The translations under genes were made by a program, and so were the position numbers. The notes below the pieces were generated by a model. The model ran no database searches and had not been told where the DNA came from. It saw only the letters and a program-made list of their open reading frames with translations. From Kistimonas scapharcae (GTDB lineage: Bacteria > Pseudomonadota > Gammaproteobacteria > Pseudomonadales > Endozoicomonadaceae), in assembly GCF_039540975.1 (NCBI RefSeq), contig NZ_BAABFL010000477.1:1-64000 (forward strand): a DNA stretch of 64,000 nt, given 5' to 3'. How positions within the stretch are numbered: the stretch's first letter is position 1; every line of letters starts with the position of its first letter. Of this stretch, positions 33,820 through 43,786 are shown piece by piece.

Positions 33820-33879
33820 ACCCTGTCGCTATCGTTAAATCAACCCAATGACTCCGCCAAGGCTGAGAAAGGAATCTCT

Positions 33880-34845
33880 ATGAATCCCGAAGACCAACAA
33901 GCAGTAGATCGTATCGCCGCCGCCCAACTCGGCGCAGAACCCAGGCAAGGCCCGGAGAAATCCGACGCGACGCCCGAGGAACAGGCTGTCGAGAGGGCCG
34001 CGCCGAAGACCGAGGACAAAAAGGGCGACGAAGCGCCTGTCATCTACGAAGTTGAGTTCGGAGAAAACGACAAGCGTCAGCTTACCCCGCAGCAGATCAA
34101 AGCCACCTTTGAGCGCTACGCCTCACAGAACTACAAGAACCAGCAGATGAAACCTGTGAACCAGGTCATCGACGCCATCATGAACAAGTACAACGCCAAG
34201 CCAGAAACTCTGGCCAAAGCGCTGATCGAGATGGAAAAAGGTTACAACAAGCAACAAAACCCTCAGCAAACACAGCAGTCAAATCCACAAAGCGACGACC
34301 CCGATCCGTTCAAGACCTGGGAAGACGAGAACTCGGCCAGCCTCCCTCCTGGCTATCGGGAAATGAACGGCCAGATGAAGCAGCTCGCGCAACAGAACAT
34401 GCAGCTTCAGCAAATGCTTCAGCAAGTCCTGGCCAAATCCCAGGGTGTCGCCGACGCCGCCAAGCAGGGCCAGCAGCAGGCCGCCAACCAGAACAACATG
34501 AATATCCGCCAGCAGATCGCGAACAACCTCGATCGCGCCCAGCAGCAGGTCGGCATCGACAGCAAGGATGCCCAGGAGTTCATGACCTTCGCCGCCGAGC
34601 GGGGCTACACCCTCGAAGACTTTGTCGACCCGCACATGACCCTGACCGTCATGAACGATTACAAGGCGAACAAAGATGGCCCCGAGATGACCCGGCTGCG
34701 TGAGATCATGCAGCGCCGACAAGCCTACACCGGCACGGTCGAGGGTGGGCCGGGCGCGGGCGGCGAACCTGCAAAGCAAGACCCCGCCCTTGCCGATATT
34801 GACCGCCTGGCCACCGCCGCCTTCAACCGTCGCAACCCCCGGTAA
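33880..34845 (+). CDS. Probable scaffolding protein
   Basis: 321 residues, very rich in Gln/Asn, with a disordered acidic N terminus, a long helical middle (MKQLAQQNMQLQQMLQQVL) and a Gly-rich stretch before the C terminus. This composition and the location directly before the major capsid gene are typical of capsid scaffolds, which are removed during maturation. GAAAGGAA precedes the ATG. The function is inferred from position and composition. Confidence 0.7.
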   Translation: MNPEDQQAVDRIAAAQLGAEPRQGPEKSDATPEEQAVERAAPKTEDKKGDEAPVIYEVEFGENDKRQLTPQQIKATFERYASQNYKNQQMKPVNQVIDAIMNKYNAKPETLAKALIEMEKGYNKQQNPQQTQQSNPQSDDPDPFKTWEDENSASLPPGYREMNGQMKQLAQQNMQLQQMLQQVLAKSQGVADAAKQGQQQAANQNNMNIRQQIANNLDRAQQQVGIDSKDAQEFMTFAAERGYTLEDFVDPHMTLTVMNDYKANKDGPEMTRLREIMQRRQAYTGTVEGGPGAGGEPAKQDPALADIDRLATAAFNRRNPR

Positions 34846-34851
34846 CGACCA

Positions 34852-34872
34852 GGCCGGAGGCATCCGGCCCTT
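34852..34872 (+). terminator. Hairpin after scaffold gene
   Basis: GGCCGGA and TCCGGCC form a 7-bp stem with a 4-nt loop followed by CTTTCCC. The T run is weak, so it may only attenuate transcription or act as a processing site between scaffold and capsid. Confidence 0.4.
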
Positions 34873-35047
34873 TCCCGGAAACCATCAGCCCCGTTAAAAA
34901 CAGGCAGCAGAAAGGACGACACCACCAAAACCTGCGTCTTAAAATTACCCCATAGCTCGCCACGGCCAGCTCACCCAACCCTCTGCGACGGGAATCCCGC
35001 AGAAAAAAAACCGTTTTTTTCCCAACATCCCGTAAAGGACTACGACT

Positions 35048-36232
35048 ATGCCGGTAGGAATCCAGGGGTTGAGGGGGACCGGTGAGTTTGACCAGGATCA
35101 CCGCCCGCTCAACTACCGCGAATTGTACAGCCTGTTAGAGCCGAACGGCTCTGCGCCCCTGAATGCCCTCCTGTCCATGACGGCCAGCGAGAGCACTGAC
35201 GACCCGGAATACAAGAACTTCCGCGACGAGCTACCCGACCGGACGTTTGCGGTCGACAACGCTGGCGGCTACGACGCCGCTGCGACCACCATTTCCGTCG
35301 ACGCCGTACCGCAAGTGGGTTTCGTCGTAAAAGGCTCGCTGATCGTCAACGTCACCACCGGCGAAGTGATGCATGCAACGGCTGACGGTGACGCCACCAG
35401 CGGTACCGTCCAGGTCGTCCGTAACATCGGCGGCACCGCGTTCGCCATTTCCGACAATGACGACCTGATCGTCGCCGGTTTCGCCGCGAAGGAAGGTGAT
35501 GTATCGCCGAACGCCGTATCGTTCGACGCTGACGTTGCCAGCAACTACACGCAAATCTTCCGTACCCCTTACAAGGTCACGGAAACCTTGCGCCACACGC
35601 GCCTGCGTACCGGCTCCAAGGAAGATGAAGCCCAGGTGAAAGCCCTCAAGCTGCACATGAGCGACATTGAGCGTGCCATGTTCTTCGGTCGCAAGCACAT
35701 CACCGATCCCAACAGCAACCAGCCTACCCGTTACACGGGCGGCCTGCTGTCGAACATCTCCAACGTCGTCGACTGTGCGGGTAACACTACCGCGAACACG
35801 ATGACGGAAGAAGAGTTCGACGATCTGCTGATCTCCTCAATCTTCGCCTACGGTTCTGACACCAAGATCATGTTCGTCGGTGCCAAGGTTGCAGGCCACA
35901 TCCAGCAGTTCGGCAAGGATCGCTGGCAACCCACGCAGCTCGAAGGCACCTATGGTGTGAACCTGACCGGTTACAAGACCTACGCCGGTACCCTGGCGGT
36001 GCATCTGCACCCGCAGTTCCGCCAGATCCCCGGTCTCGAAGATACGGCAGTCATCATCGACTTCCCCGATCTGTGCTATCGCTACCTCGAAGGTCGTGAC
36101 ACGCACCTGCTGAAAGATCGCCAGGGCACCGATGAAGATGCGGTCAAGCACGAGTACCTGACCGAGTGTGGCCTGGAACTCAAGCAGGACAAGACCCACG
36201 CCATCATCAAGAACTGGAAGCTGCGTAAGTAA
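35048..36232 (+). CDS. Major capsid protein (SU10/DUF5309-like)
   Basis: 394 residues. The N terminus lacks a long delta domain, in keeping with a separate scaffold protein. Central segments (ETLRHTRLRTGSKEDEAQ, KALKLHMSDIERAMFFGRK and RYTGGLLSNI) match the pattern I know from the SU10-type (DUF5309) HK97-fold capsid proteins of podoviruses. AAAGGA lies 8-10 nt before the ATG. A long intergenic leader (200 nt) with a GGACGACA box, and a strong terminator after it, suggest a separately controlled, highly expressed gene. Confidence 0.85.
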   Translation: MPVGIQGLRGTGEFDQDHRPLNYRELYSLLEPNGSAPLNALLSMTASESTDDPEYKNFRDELPDRTFAVDNAGGYDAAATTISVDAVPQVGFVVKGSLIVNVTTGEVMHATADGDATSGTVQVVRNIGGTAFAISDNDDLIVAGFAAKEGDVSPNAVSFDADVASNYTQIFRTPYKVTETLRHTRLRTGSKEDEAQVKALKLHMSDIERAMFFGRKHITDPNSNQPTRYTGGLLSNISNVVDCAGNTTANTMTEEEFDDLLISSIFAYGSDTKIMFVGAKVAGHIQQFGKDRWQPTQLEGTYGVNLTGYKTYAGTLAVHLHPQFRQIPGLEDTAVIIDFPDLCYRYLEGRDTHLLKDRQGTDEDAVKHEYLTECGLELKQDKTHAIIKNWKLRK

Positions 36233-36248
36233 CAGCCTCCGCTAACCG

Positions 36249-36288
36249 AAGGGCCAGTCCGCGTGCGAACGCCCTGGCCCTTTTCTTT
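36249..36288 (+). terminator. Rho-independent terminator after capsid gene
   Basis: AAGGGCCAG and CTGGCCCTT form a 9-bp stem followed by TTCTTT. It lies 16 nt after the capsid stop codon and before the next gene. Confidence 0.75.
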
Positions 36289-36301
36289 ACCAGGGACGAC
36301 C

Positions 36302-36589
36302 ATGACAGCGAAAATGGAGAAGGGGCAAACCGTTAATGTCCCTGCCACAAAAAAGAAGCCAGCCTCGAAGAAAGCCGTCATCGAGCCAGCACCGAAAAAG
36401 TTTGTCGAATACATCGCCACGGAAGCGCACGCGACGAATCACGTTATCCGTACCGTCGACACCCTCTGGCGGGCCAAATCCATCGACACCACCGGCCACT
36501 ATATCTGGCGCATTCCGGCAGAAGATGTCGAGCGGTTTGAGAAGCACCATGCGTTTGTCCAGGGCCGGGTCAAGCGTCATGGCAAGTGA
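36302..36589 (+). CDS. Small capsid-associated protein, unknown
   Basis: 95 residues from the ATG at 36302, which has CAGGGA upstream; an upstream ATG at 36263 lies inside the terminator and is rejected. The N-terminal third is Lys/Pro/Ala-rich and disordered, and the rest is a compact alpha/beta domain containing WRAKSIDTTGHYIWRIPAED. Its place right after the capsid gene suggests a head decoration or stabilising protein. Confidence 0.55.
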   Translation: MTAKMEKGQTVNVPATKKKPASKKAVIEPAPKKFVEYIATEAHATNHVIRTVDTLWRAKSIDTTGHYIWRIPAEDVERFEKHHAFVQGRVKRHGK

Positions 36590-36980
36590 TACCAGCCTCA
36601 ACCCTCATATCAGGGATAACCATAGCGACCTGCAAGCACTGACCCGTAGCGCCATCCGGCGTTATGGGGACTTTGCCCCGAACACGATCGAGGGCGAAGC
36701 GGCGCTTATGTTCGTCGAACTGGCCAACATGATCGTCGACGAAATCAACCAGCACCCGTATTGGCTGGATGATCCGATCGAATACTATACCCACATGACC
36801 GACGCCCGTCCGATCCCGGACATGATCATCACCAACGGCCTGCTATTCCAGTATTCGCTTCAGCAGGGCAGCCCCAAATCCAACCTGTACGGCCCGATGT
36901 TTTACCAGACCATGAACAAGCGCCTGTACCAGAAAAATTTCGGTACCGGCAAGATTGCATTGCAGGTACATGACCGATGA
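36579..36980 (+). CDS. Head-tail adaptor-like protein
   Basis: 133 residues from the ATG at 36579 (MASDTSLNPHIRDNH), overlapping the preceding stop. Helical, with RRYGDFAPNTIEGEAALMF and a C-terminal NLYGPMFYQTMNKRLYQKN block that resembles small adaptor proteins between portal and nozzle in podoviruses. Overlaps the nozzle gene by ATGA. Confidence 0.6.
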   Translation: MASDTSLNPHIRDNHSDLQALTRSAIRRYGDFAPNTIEGEAALMFVELANMIVDEINQHPYWLDDPIEYYTHMTDARPIPDMIITNGLLFQYSLQQGSPKSNLYGPMFYQTMNKRLYQKNFGTGKIALQVHDR

Positions 36981-38491
36981 GCCTGATCACGTCGAGCGCA
37001 CAGGTACCCACCAAGGTTTCCGCCTATGAAAACTTCCTCGGCCTGGATACCTCACGGGATTCCATCGCCCTCGACACCGGCACCGAGCAACACCTGATCG
37101 AACTCGACAACGCATTCTGTGACTGGCGTGGCCAGATCGTCCGCGATCCCAGCGCCGACAAACGCAACGCCGACAGTTTTCCCGTCACCCATATCCGTCA
37201 CGCCGCGCCTGATGCTGTGGCATGGTCCGAGATTCGCGGCGACGGCATCGCGCTCAACAGTGAGGACGGCCACCTCGAAACCGCGATCTATCCGGCGAAC
37301 GCCGTGGTCTCATCCACCACTTACAACCGCAAGGCAATCTTTACCGCCTTCGGCCTGCCCAGCTACGGCTACGACGGCACTGCCTGGACTCGCCTGCAAT
37401 CCAATCACCTCGACACCATCCGGCCTGCATTCATGGCCAGTGTTCAACGCCGTTTGGTCGTCGCCGGTTCCCAGGGATTCGAGACACGGGTCTTCATCTC
37501 CCGCGTCGACAACGAAGACATCTTTCCCGACGACGAACCGGACAACTCTGAGAACGTCCTTCGCGCTGGTTACATCGACATCGCCAACCTGCTCGGCACT
37601 GCCGACGCCATCACCGGCCTGGCCAGCTTCGAACAGGACCGTCTGGCTATCTTCACCAATGACCGGACATTCATATACAGACTTGACCCCAACATTGAAT
37701 ACTGGGCTGTCGATGACAGGGCCAACATCAACGTCGGCTGTACCTCGCACAACTCCGTCGTCCGTGCAGGGTCCGATCTCCTGTTCTGTTCCCGTGACGG
37801 CGTACACTCCATCAAAAGAAGTATCGAGAACGGCATACTCCTGTACTCGGTTACCATGTCCGAGAAGATCGACACGCTATACCGCGAGCTTTTTCGCAGT
37901 GTCAGCAACCCCCAGGAAATATCCGCAGTCTGGAACCCCGACGAGAATCAGTATCACATCTTCTTCCCGCAACCTGGCGGTACCGATGCCAAGCGATTAA
38001 CCCTGACCGTGAACAACATGGTCGAGATCACCGAGCCTGCCGCGACCAAGTGGTCAACCGGATCATTCCTGAATGCAAGATGTGGCGACTTCCTCGGCGG
38101 TAGCCTGACCTACGGTACCTCGGGCGGCGTCTATACCATCAACAACATCGAAGACGCCGGTGAAGTCGCACCGCAGATGACCATCACCACGCCGATCCTC
38201 TGGCATGGTTCGGTCAATACCATGAAGGACACCTACTCGCTGATTTTGCAGGCGGCGGGTAGCGGCGACATCACCCTCATCGCCTATGACGAACTGAACA
38301 ACGCACTGGGCAGCACGATCATCACCGTCAGCGAAACCCCGGACGACAACAACTTTCCCGACGTGCCATTATCAACCCAGTATGAGTGGTTGTTTCAGTA
38401 CCGGTACAAGGGCGTGAAACTGCGCCTGACGACGACAGGCAACGGATTGCTTCGCATCATCGGCTTTGCGGTCACCGTCAAGACAGCGTAG
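36977..38491 (+). CDS. Tail nozzle / stabilisation protein, beta-propeller-like
   Basis: 504 residues of mainly beta structure. Repeated blades with SFEQDRLAIFTNDRTFIYR and LLFCSRDGVHSIKRS motifs match the podovirus tail nozzle or P22 gp10-type stabilisation proteins, which seal the packaged head and form the tail tube end. The gene sits between adaptor and fibre genes, as expected. Length is usual for the group. Confidence 0.78.
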   Translation: MSLITSSAQVPTKVSAYENFLGLDTSRDSIALDTGTEQHLIELDNAFCDWRGQIVRDPSADKRNADSFPVTHIRHAAPDAVAWSEIRGDGIALNSEDGHLETAIYPANAVVSSTTYNRKAIFTAFGLPSYGYDGTAWTRLQSNHLDTIRPAFMASVQRRLVVAGSQGFETRVFISRVDNEDIFPDDEPDNSENVLRAGYIDIANLLGTADAITGLASFEQDRLAIFTNDRTFIYRLDPNIEYWAVDDRANINVGCTSHNSVVRAGSDLLFCSRDGVHSIKRSIENGILLYSVTMSEKIDTLYRELFRSVSNPQEISAVWNPDENQYHIFFPQPGGTDAKRLTLTVNNMVEITEPAATKWSTGSFLNARCGDFLGGSLTYGTSGGVYTINNIEDAGEVAPQMTITTPILWHGSVNTMKDTYSLILQAAGSGDITLIAYDELNNALGSTIITVSETPDDNNFPDVPLSTQYEWLFQYRYKGVKLRLTTTGNGLLRIIGFAVTVKTA

Positions 38492-38500
38492 AGGCAAAGG

Positions 38501-40042
38501 ATGGCCAGGTTACGACAGCAATTTCCCCAGAACTACATCACCTCCGGCAACATCTCGCAGGAGTTCGAAAGCGTTATTCGCTACCTCAACTCCGCCGAGC
38601 TGGGTAATCACACCATCGCAGAATTGCTGCGCATATTGTTCGACGATGAGGGACGTTTCATCGGGCCGGTCGAACTGCGCCGTGACGCCTCAAGCGGCAT
38701 CGAATACCGCGTCGGTAGCTACAGCGATCCCGACAATGGCTGGAAAGTTCTGGCATCCCTCGAAGAACTCCGGGGTGAACCGGGTCAATCCGTGGGAGAA
38801 GTTGGCGCACCGATATTCTTTGCCAGGCTGGACTATACCGGTGACGACGCCACCACGGTTTTCAGTTACGCCCACGACGAATCCGACGACGTGCTGGTAT
38901 TTCTCGACGGATTCCTCCAGACCCCGACCACTCACTACACCACATCACCAACCAACGGCAATGTTACCTTTGTAGCAGCACCAACCAACGGCCAGCTCAT
39001 CACCTTTTATCGGGTTCGTGCCGCCGCCATCTCTGGCTACCAGCGCACAGACACCGTCACCGACAGCACCCAGGCGGCATTCCCGTTCGAGTTCAGCGAT
39101 GACACGCAGATCATGGTGTACCGTAACGGCATCATGCAGCGCCCTGGCGGTAGCCATGACTACACCGCCCAGCCGGAATCGAACACGATCACCTTCAACA
39201 CAGCCTTACCCGCAGGCAACCTGGTCACAATACTGACCGGCGAGAACATCGCGTCCCAAACCCTGACCGGTTTCATGTTCGAGGCACACTTTGTGAACCC
39301 GGCCACCGGCCTGATCCGGTTGGACAAGGTTGAGCTGGCCGATGACGCTATCGGACAAGAGAAGGTCAACGGACTGGTGACGGCGCTTTCCAACAAAGCG
39401 GTCCTCCATATCAGCGCAACCACCCCTGTCGATGCAGAGACCGGCCACTTCTGGCTGAACACGGCCAGGAATCCCAACCAGTTATTCATCTATGACGGTG
39501 TGCAGTGGTTGGCCACGACACCGGACGCCGCGTTACCAACATTCAGCACCTCCAATGCTGGCCAGTACGTCCGTCTCAACGGTACCGGCACCGGGTATGA
39601 GTACGGCGCGATCGACTTCAGTGGCCTGATCGAGAAGAACACCAAGGGTGCAGCCAACGGGGTCGCGAGCCTCGACTCATCCGGCCATATCCCGACCAGC
39701 CAGTTACCGGAAGTGCTGTCGCAATCCTCAGTCTTCAGGATTGTCGACGGGGTAGTCTCCGATGGCGACATTACCTTTACCCGTATCTTCCGCCAACGAG
39801 TCCGGGTCGAGGCGATATCCCTTCGCCTGACCTCCGGCACCTGTACCGCCGAGCTGATCGTCAACGGCGTGGTCGTGGGTTCTGCCCATGCTGTCAGTTC
39901 AACCCCGATCGAAATCACGCTCGGCTCCATTGTCGAGATCGACGCGACCGCCAGCAGTAAAACCATCGGTCTCAGGATCACCAACGCCAGCTCGCCAGAC
40001 ACCCTGGATGCGGCCATTGCCATCAGCAACCTGACACTATGA
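38501..40042 (+). CDS. Second tail fibre / appendage protein
   Basis: 513 residues. Residues ~1-85 share the virion-attachment domain of the first fibre: LRILFDDEGRFIGPVELRRD here corresponds to LDDLFDESGVLKASIELRYN there, followed by a GWxxLxxL match. Then come two similar beta modules (~100-170 and ~175-240, each beginning near YTGDDATT or TDTVTDST with PFEFSDDTQIMVYRNG), a linker ending in LDSSGHIPTSQLPE, and a beta-sandwich tip. It ends by ATGA overlap with an acetyltransferase gene. Confidence 0.8.
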   Translation: MARLRQQFPQNYITSGNISQEFESVIRYLNSAELGNHTIAELLRILFDDEGRFIGPVELRRDASSGIEYRVGSYSDPDNGWKVLASLEELRGEPGQSVGEVGAPIFFARLDYTGDDATTVFSYAHDESDDVLVFLDGFLQTPTTHYTTSPTNGNVTFVAAPTNGQLITFYRVRAAAISGYQRTDTVTDSTQAAFPFEFSDDTQIMVYRNGIMQRPGGSHDYTAQPESNTITFNTALPAGNLVTILTGENIASQTLTGFMFEAHFVNPATGLIRLDKVELADDAIGQEKVNGLVTALSNKAVLHISATTPVDAETGHFWLNTARNPNQLFIYDGVQWLATTPDAALPTFSTSNAGQYVRLNGTGTGYEYGAIDFSGLIEKNTKGAANGVASLDSSGHIPTSQLPEVLSQSSVFRIVDGVVSDGDITFTRIFRQRVRVEAISLRLTSGTCTAELIVNGVVVGSAHAVSSTPIEITLGSIVEIDATASSKTIGLRITNASSPDTLDAAIAISNLTL

Positions 40043-40458
40043 AGATCGGTATCGACGACTCCGGTATTATCCAGCGATGGGTGGAGACATGCCTCGACTG
40101 TCCGTCCCTCGGGCCTGCCGTTTCATTTTTTGTGGAAAAGAACGACCAGCTTCTCGCTGGGATTACGCTGTACAACTACACGAAAAACGATATCCACATA
40201 GCGGTTTATGCCACAACACCCCGGTTCCTGACACGCACCTTGATGGCCAATGTATTCGGTTACTGCTTCGACCAGTTACAGGTTGACCGCATCACCACCA
40301 CCGTACAGGTATCCAACAGCCACGCAAACCGGTTCAACCAGAGGATTGGTTTTGTGAAAGAGGGGCGGGTTCGCCGTGCCATCAGTGGGGAGGATGCCGT
40401 TCTCTACGGCATGTTACGGGAGGATTGCCGTTGGCTGAAAGGAGTGAGCAATGGGTAA
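40039..40458 (+). CDS. GNAT-family acetyltransferase
   Basis: 139 residues. The C-terminal half has the GNAT pattern: CFDQLQVDRITTTVQVSNSH followed by ANRFNQRIGFVKEGRVRRAI, matching motifs A and B of RimJ/RimL-type enzymes, with the GF(V/I)xEG turn. The N terminus is short compared with chromosomal homologues. It lies between fibre and internal virion genes. Phage GNATs at this location may modify virion or host proteins; the substrate is unknown. Confidence 0.75.
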   Translation: MKIGIDDSGIIQRWVETCLDCPSLGPAVSFFVEKNDQLLAGITLYNYTKNDIHIAVYATTPRFLTRTLMANVFGYCFDQLQVDRITTTVQVSNSHANRFNQRIGFVKEGRVRRAISGEDAVLYGMLREDCRWLKGVSNG

Positions 40459-42316
40459 GAAAAGCGGTAACGATTATACGCCGCCACCTGCACCAGAAGA
40501 GAAATACGCCACCCAGATCGGGCATTTCTCCCGCCAGGAAAACCAGCGCCGTGAGCAGGAAGCAAACGCCTGGAACGACAGCGTCAGCGCTTTCAATAAC
40601 CAGCTCCAGGGCTTCGCCGACCAGGGGAACGACTTTCTGAGCCAGGCTCGCGGCCTGAGCTTCGCCGACCAGGACGCCATCAATACACTGCGTACCGATG
40701 TGTACAGCACACAGGACCAGTTCAATGCGCTGAACTGGACAGGAGGCAACGAGCCGCTGTTCCAGTCCTCACAGTACGGGTTCACGTTGGGCAACAACTA
40801 TTACGGTGCCAATGTCGGTGGCCTGGCCACGCCCGACACCCTCGACGCACCGGATCTCGCCCAGAGATCCAGCTACGGCAATGCCTTCTCAGGCACCCTC
40901 GACATCCTGAACAGCCTCGACAGCCAGTACAGCCAGGAGCAGCAGCGCTACCAGGGTTTTCAGGCCAACCAGCGTACCCTGGCCGACCAGTACAACCAGA
41001 CATTCAATACCCTCGGCATCGCCAACGATACGGCCATGAACACGCTGGAGCGCAATATCCAGAACGCGCTGGCGGACAATCAGGGATTCACCAGCGAACT
41101 CAACACCGACTTCAGCCGGTCAACCGGATTATTCAACGACACCCTGGCCGGTATCGCCGACCTCCGTTCCCAGCGCGAGGCAGAGCAGCAGCGAATCAAT
41201 GACTTCCAGACCCGGATGAACACCCTTGCCGGTACCTATGGCCAGACCCTCGACGGCCTCGACATCACCCATGCCGACGGGATCATCAACCTCAACTCGG
41301 ATATCGAGAGCACCCTGGCCAATGTACGAGGCTTCAGTTCAGAACTCAGTCCTGATCTCTCAGCCCAGCTCGAAGCCCTGTCCGGCCTCGACAACCGGGT
41401 CGACAGCCTCCAGCTTGAGCGCAACCTGGAACTCCGGCGCATTGCTGACGCCGAGGCCAATGCCCGCAACCAGTCGATCCAGATCGCCGACCTGGCCAAT
41501 GCTTCCGGCATCTACAACCAGGCCAACCTCGACAGCGCCTACGAGCGACTGGCGCAACAACAGTCGGCCTTGAGCGACTTCAATTCGGTCCTCGACTACG
41601 ACTTCAGCGACGAGAACAGCCTGCTCACCTCGACCCAGGGCATCCTCGACTCGCTCACCAACCAGCGCACGAACACCGTCGACAACCTGTTCAACTCGGC
41701 CACGGAACTTGGCCAGTCGATCCAGTCGGCCCAGGACTGGGACGAGGCCGCCCTTCGGGAGCTGAAAGCCCAGGCGCTCGCAGGCCAGACCAGCGCCAAT
41801 AACTTTATGGGTGGCCGTGCCGGTGATCTCCAGACCGCCTACGGCGACACGGTTTCCTCGATCAATGACAGGCTGCAAGCACTGTTCGACACGCGATCCA
41901 CCATCGAGAGCGACGCCCAGGCATTTCAGGGTACCCTCGACGATACAACGATCACCTCCCTCGACCAGCTAAAAATCCTCGAAGACCAGTTCTCGGGCAT
42001 CAACAGCCAGTACGGCCAGTACAACGCCGCGCAGGCCCAGGACGAAGTCGATGCCATCTCGCAGTTATTATCAGGCGAAAGGACTCGCCTGGAAGCGGAC
42101 GCCGAAGCGGCTGCCAGGGCCGAACTCGCAGGCCAGGTGGAAGTGTCAAACGCGCTGGACCAGTTCGGCAACCTGACCCTGACCGGCCTGCCGTTCCGTG
42201 ATCCCCTGACCGTGCTGGAATACAAAGCCTGGCTGGAGAAAAACGGTAACGAGGAAGACGCCGATAACCCGGCCATGATCAGCGCCTTCGCCCGCGCTCT
42301 CGGGCTGAACAGTTAA
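40451..42316 (+). CDS. Internal virion/ejection protein, Gln-rich with repeats
   Basis: 621 residues of long helical segments rich in Gln, Asn and Leu. At least two ~110-residue repeats are visible: one with RTLADQYNQTFNTLGIANDT then LERNIQNALADNQGFTSEL, the other with NTLAGTYGQTLDGLDITHAD then LNSDIESTLANVRGFSSEL. This build matches the DNA-ejection proteins of podoviruses. It starts a tight run of three such genes. No catalytic motif is recognised. Confidence 0.7.
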   Translation: MGKKSGNDYTPPPAPEEKYATQIGHFSRQENQRREQEANAWNDSVSAFNNQLQGFADQGNDFLSQARGLSFADQDAINTLRTDVYSTQDQFNALNWTGGNEPLFQSSQYGFTLGNNYYGANVGGLATPDTLDAPDLAQRSSYGNAFSGTLDILNSLDSQYSQEQQRYQGFQANQRTLADQYNQTFNTLGIANDTAMNTLERNIQNALADNQGFTSELNTDFSRSTGLFNDTLAGIADLRSQREAEQQRINDFQTRMNTLAGTYGQTLDGLDITHADGIINLNSDIESTLANVRGFSSELSPDLSAQLEALSGLDNRVDSLQLERNLELRRIADAEANARNQSIQIADLANASGIYNQANLDSAYERLAQQQSALSDFNSVLDYDFSDENSLLTSTQGILDSLTNQRTNTVDNLFNSATELGQSIQSAQDWDEAALRELKAQALAGQTSANNFMGGRAGDLQTAYGDTVSSINDRLQALFDTRSTIESDAQAFQGTLDDTTITSLDQLKILEDQFSGINSQYGQYNAAQAQDEVDAISQLLSGERTRLEADAEAAARAELAGQVEVSNALDQFGNLTLTGLPFRDPLTVLEYKAWLEKNGNEEDADNPAMISAFARALGLNS

Positions 42317-42325
42317 GGAGGACTT

Positions 42326-43777
42326 ATGGAGCCCTTCAGTGCCGTCCTGATGGGGGCGGGTGCCCTTTCCAGTTTTTTCGGTTCCAGCGATGCCGCCAGG
42401 CAGGCCGAGAACCAGATGGCCATGCAGGCGGACGCACTGGCGCTCCAGCGTCGTCAATCCGAACTGGCGAGTTCGCTGGCCGTACAAGAGCTGGAGTACC
42501 AGCGCTGGCTTAACGACATCCAGCTCGGGCAGAACCAGTTCAACCAGCAGCAAGCCCTCAACGCCTTTGATTATTACCGGCAGCTCCAGGCATCGGATCG
42601 CAGCCAACAGCAGGCCGAGCAGGATTACTTTCGCGACCGCCAGACCCATTACGACCAGCTCGCCGCCAACCAGCGGGCATTCGACATTGAGCAGTTGCTC
42701 CAGAACCAGCAGCTCACCGCCGACCAGCGCCAGTATGCCATTGACCAGTTCGACTGGGCCAAGGGTATCGCTGCCGGGGAGCGCCAGACCGATCTCGACA
42801 ACTACAACGCCGCGCTCCAGCAGTTGCTCGACGAGCGTAACTACGACATCCAGCGCCAGACCCTTCTCGACAGTCAGGCCCAGGGCGAGCGTCAGTTCAT
42901 GCTCGACGAACGCTCGCGCATCCAGGGACTCACCGACGACCTGGCCACGGAACTCGACGCCCTGCGCACCCGGCTCGGAGCCTTGCCGACGGCCAACCGT
43001 TATACCGAGGCGGACGTCGAGAGCGAGGCCCAGGATCGCTGGGCTACCTACCAGGCCAACGTGGACCGCGCCGCCGACCGGATCGGCTCGATCAACGAAG
43101 CGGCCATGATCTCAGGCGGCATCGACGCCAGCACTACCGGAGCCACCCGTCGCGCCGAAGTGGCCTCGCGCATGGCGGACGAATACAACAACGCCTATGT
43201 TCGCGCCTACGATGATGCGGCCAAGTACATCGGCGGGTTACAACAGATCGAGAATACCGGCGTGCAGCAGGCGATCCAGGAGCGCATGGCCAGCGTCGAC
43301 GAAATCATCAAGGCCAACGGCACGGTTCTCAACTACAACATGAACCTGCCCAATGCGCCGAGCGCCATGTCGCCCACGATCAATACAACGTCCGCCGCCT
43401 ACGACCGCAATATCCAGTCGGCCTTGACTGGCGCACCGGTCAACATCGGCTCGGGCGTCTATACCCAGCCGGTCAGCCAGGGTTATGCCAGCCAGATCAA
43501 CATCCCCAGCGCCGCTGGCTTCCAGTATTCAGGGGATGGCACGGCCAGCACGCAAATACCCGGCACCCAGCTCGGCGCACTGATCAACGCCGCCACCAAT
43601 TCAACCAACGCCTTCGTCAACAACTCCGGCAACCTGGCCAACACCTACACGAACATGGCCAACAACCAGGCCAGCCAGCTCGGCAGCATCCTGGCCGACT
43701 TCACCCGGCAGGGTATGAACGGCCAGCCCAGCATGGCCAGCCAGAGCCGGGACTGGATGAGCAACGCATGGAGCTAA
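42326..43777 (+). CDS. Internal virion protein, Gln-rich
   Basis: 483 residues. The N terminus is a short Gly/Ala-rich hydrophobic stretch (AVLMGAGALSSFFG) that could insert in membranes, followed by ~270 residues of Gln-rich coiled coil and an Asn/Ser-rich C-terminal half. Small N-terminal hydrophobic start plus coiled coil is common in ejection proteins. AAGGAGG precedes the ATG. Confidence 0.68.
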   Translation: MEPFSAVLMGAGALSSFFGSSDAARQAENQMAMQADALALQRRQSELASSLAVQELEYQRWLNDIQLGQNQFNQQQALNAFDYYRQLQASDRSQQQAEQDYFRDRQTHYDQLAANQRAFDIEQLLQNQQLTADQRQYAIDQFDWAKGIAAGERQTDLDNYNAALQQLLDERNYDIQRQTLLDSQAQGERQFMLDERSRIQGLTDDLATELDALRTRLGALPTANRYTEADVESEAQDRWATYQANVDRAADRIGSINEAAMISGGIDASTTGATRRAEVASRMADEYNNAYVRAYDDAAKYIGGLQQIENTGVQQAIQERMASVDEIIKANGTVLNYNMNLPNAPSAMSPTINTTSAAYDRNIQSALTGAPVNIGSGVYTQPVSQGYASQINIPSAAGFQYSGDGTASTQIPGTQLGALINAATNSTNAFVNNSGNLANTYTNMANNQASQLGSILADFTRQGMNGQPSMASQSRDWMSNAWS

Positions 43778-43786
43778 GGAGGGATC

